From a virus, in the IMG/VR virus record IMGVR_UViG_3300028196_000054, positions 1 through 30,434 of that record: a DNA stretch of 30,434 bases, one strand, 5' to 3'. The position numbers and the translations under genes were made by a program. Below are positions 29,642 to 30,434 of the stretch, piece after piece. The notes beneath the pieces were generated by a model. That model was not told the origin of the DNA and did no database searches. It worked only from the letters and a program-made list of their open reading frames with translations. Each line of letters starts with the position of its first letter. Position 1 is the first letter of the stretch.

Positions 29642-30434
29642 TTACCAATCAATAACATTTCCAATAATCCAAGACTTCATACCGAATGGTGTATCGACAA
29701 TCAAACTTTGAGTTAGTGTTGCTACCTCTTTTGGTACAACTAAACAGAATCCAATACCAAGATTGAATACATTACGCATCTCACTCTCAGCAATGTCTCC
29801 TGCCTGCTGAATCTTATTGAAGAGTTCTGGTCGTTCCCAAGCAGAGTAATCAACATCAACTGTAAGACCTGCTGGAAGGCATCTAGGAAGGTTCTCTGGA
29901 ATACCACCACCTGTGATGTGTGCCATGCCTAGGATAGGAACCTCATCCAATAGGTGCTGGATTAGACGGGCATAGATTGTGGTAGGTCTCAGCAGTTCTG
30001 GCATCTCTTTATAGTAGATGTAATTTCTCCACAGCATATCATTGATGAGTGTATATCCATTACTATGAAGTCCACTGCTCTCAATACCAATGACTACATC
30101 ACCAGGTCTAATGTTACTGCCATTAACAATATCATTCTTCTCTACGACACCAGTACAGAAACCAGCAAGGTCGTAATCATTTGTTCTGAAATGTTCGGCA
30201 GTTTCTCCACCAATAAGTTCCATCCCTGCCATAGTACAACCAATATTGATACCATATACAATGTCACTGACATTAGTATCGATTGATTTGGCAGAGATAT
30301 AGTCTAGAAAATATAATGGTTTAGCACCAGAACATATAACGTCATTGACGCACATAGCAACGAGATCCTGACCAATAGTGGTGTAATCATTAGCAATCCT
30401 ACAGATATTAATTTTAGTTCCAACACCATCAGCA
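29642..30434 (-). CDS. purM: Phosphoribosylformylglycinamidine cyclo-ligase (AIR synthetase), 5' part outside the window
   Basis: The frame is open to the right edge, so the gene starts upstream of this window; about 263 C-terminal residues are seen. Near the edge is ADGVGTK (the nucleotide-binding loop of the PurM family), then DLVAMCVNDVICSGAKPLYFLDYIS and GCTMAGMELIGGETAEH. Later come DVVIGIESSGLHSNGY and MAHITGGGIPENLPR. All are conserved AIR synthetase blocks. The enzyme closes the imidazole ring in purine synthesis using ATP. Phage copies of purM are common in cyanophages and are thought to boost nucleotides for replication. Confidence 0.96.
   Translation of the reverse strand, partial: ADGVGTKINICRIANDYTTIGQDLVAMCVNDVICSGAKPLYFLDYISAKSIDTNVSDIVYGINIGCTMAGMELIGGETAEHFRTNDYDLAGFCTGVVEKNDIVNGSNIRPGDVVIGIESSGLHSNGYTLINDMLWRNYIYYKEMPELLRPTTIYARLIQHLLDEVPILGMAHITGGGIPENLPRCLPAGLTVDVDYSAWERPELFNKIQQAGDIAESEMRNVFNLGIGFCLVVPKEVATLTQSLIVDTPFGMKSWIIGNVIDW

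Overview
This window looks like part of a T4-like myovirus that infects marine cyanobacteria (Synechococcus or Prochlorococcus type). The evidence is a family B DNA polymerase (gp43), UvsX recombinase, gp41 helicase, gp61 primase, class Ia NrdA/NrdB, a MazG pyrophosphohydrolase and a phage-borne purM in one AT-rich, tightly packed, one-directional block. Every gene I can support lies on the minus strand, so the block is read from the right end towards the left. Many neighbours overlap as ATGA, TAATG or TGATG, which points to translational coupling. I cannot name the phage, and a metagenomic assembly is possible.

Right part (about 30.4 to 22.4 kb): a 5'-truncated purM, two very small hydrophobic peptides, a strong terminator, two small conserved-looking proteins, then gp43, a 56-residue protein, uvsX, a 2OG-Fe(II) oxygenase-like protein, gp41, an unknown protein and mazG. 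This is the replication, recombination and nucleotide-metabolism core.

Middle part (about 22.3 to 7.8 kb): after a terminator come a PD-(D/E)XK-like nuclease, a nucleotidyltransferase with a capsid-targeting-like N-terminus, and a 901-residue repeat-rich basic protein. Next are small proteins including a probable virion protein, then primase, nrdA and nrdB. Two long lysine-rich proteins follow; they share a short N-terminal LY-type motif, and one carries a HAD phosphatase domain. Several of these genes have T4-type late promoter motifs (TATAAATA or CTAAATA) just upstream. In at least four places the motif sits in the loop of a hairpin in front of the gene, a layout that could switch translation between early and late transcripts.

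Left part (7.7 kb to 1): a GIY-YIG-like endonuclease, tRNA-Gly(UCC), small proteins (one with its start codon inside a 21-bp perfect hairpin stem), a 2OG-Fe(II) oxygenase, and a Phd-like/ParB-like gene pair with its own sigma70-like promoter. A CAU-anticodon tRNA and a sugar/glycan cassette follow: mannose-6-phosphate isomerase-type cupin, GDP-mannose 3,5-epimerase, two methyltransferases, an NAD-dependent epimerase and a GT10-like glycosyltransferase cut by the window edge. The cassette suggests synthesis or modification of a host-surface or virion glycan based on GDP-sugars.

The strongest candidates for something new are the hairpin-in-late-promoter leaders, the set of probable head-packaged proteins that carry enzymes, and the Phd/ParB-like pair. 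No intergenic stretch exceeds 300 bases. All assignments come from reading motifs by eye; no database search was run.
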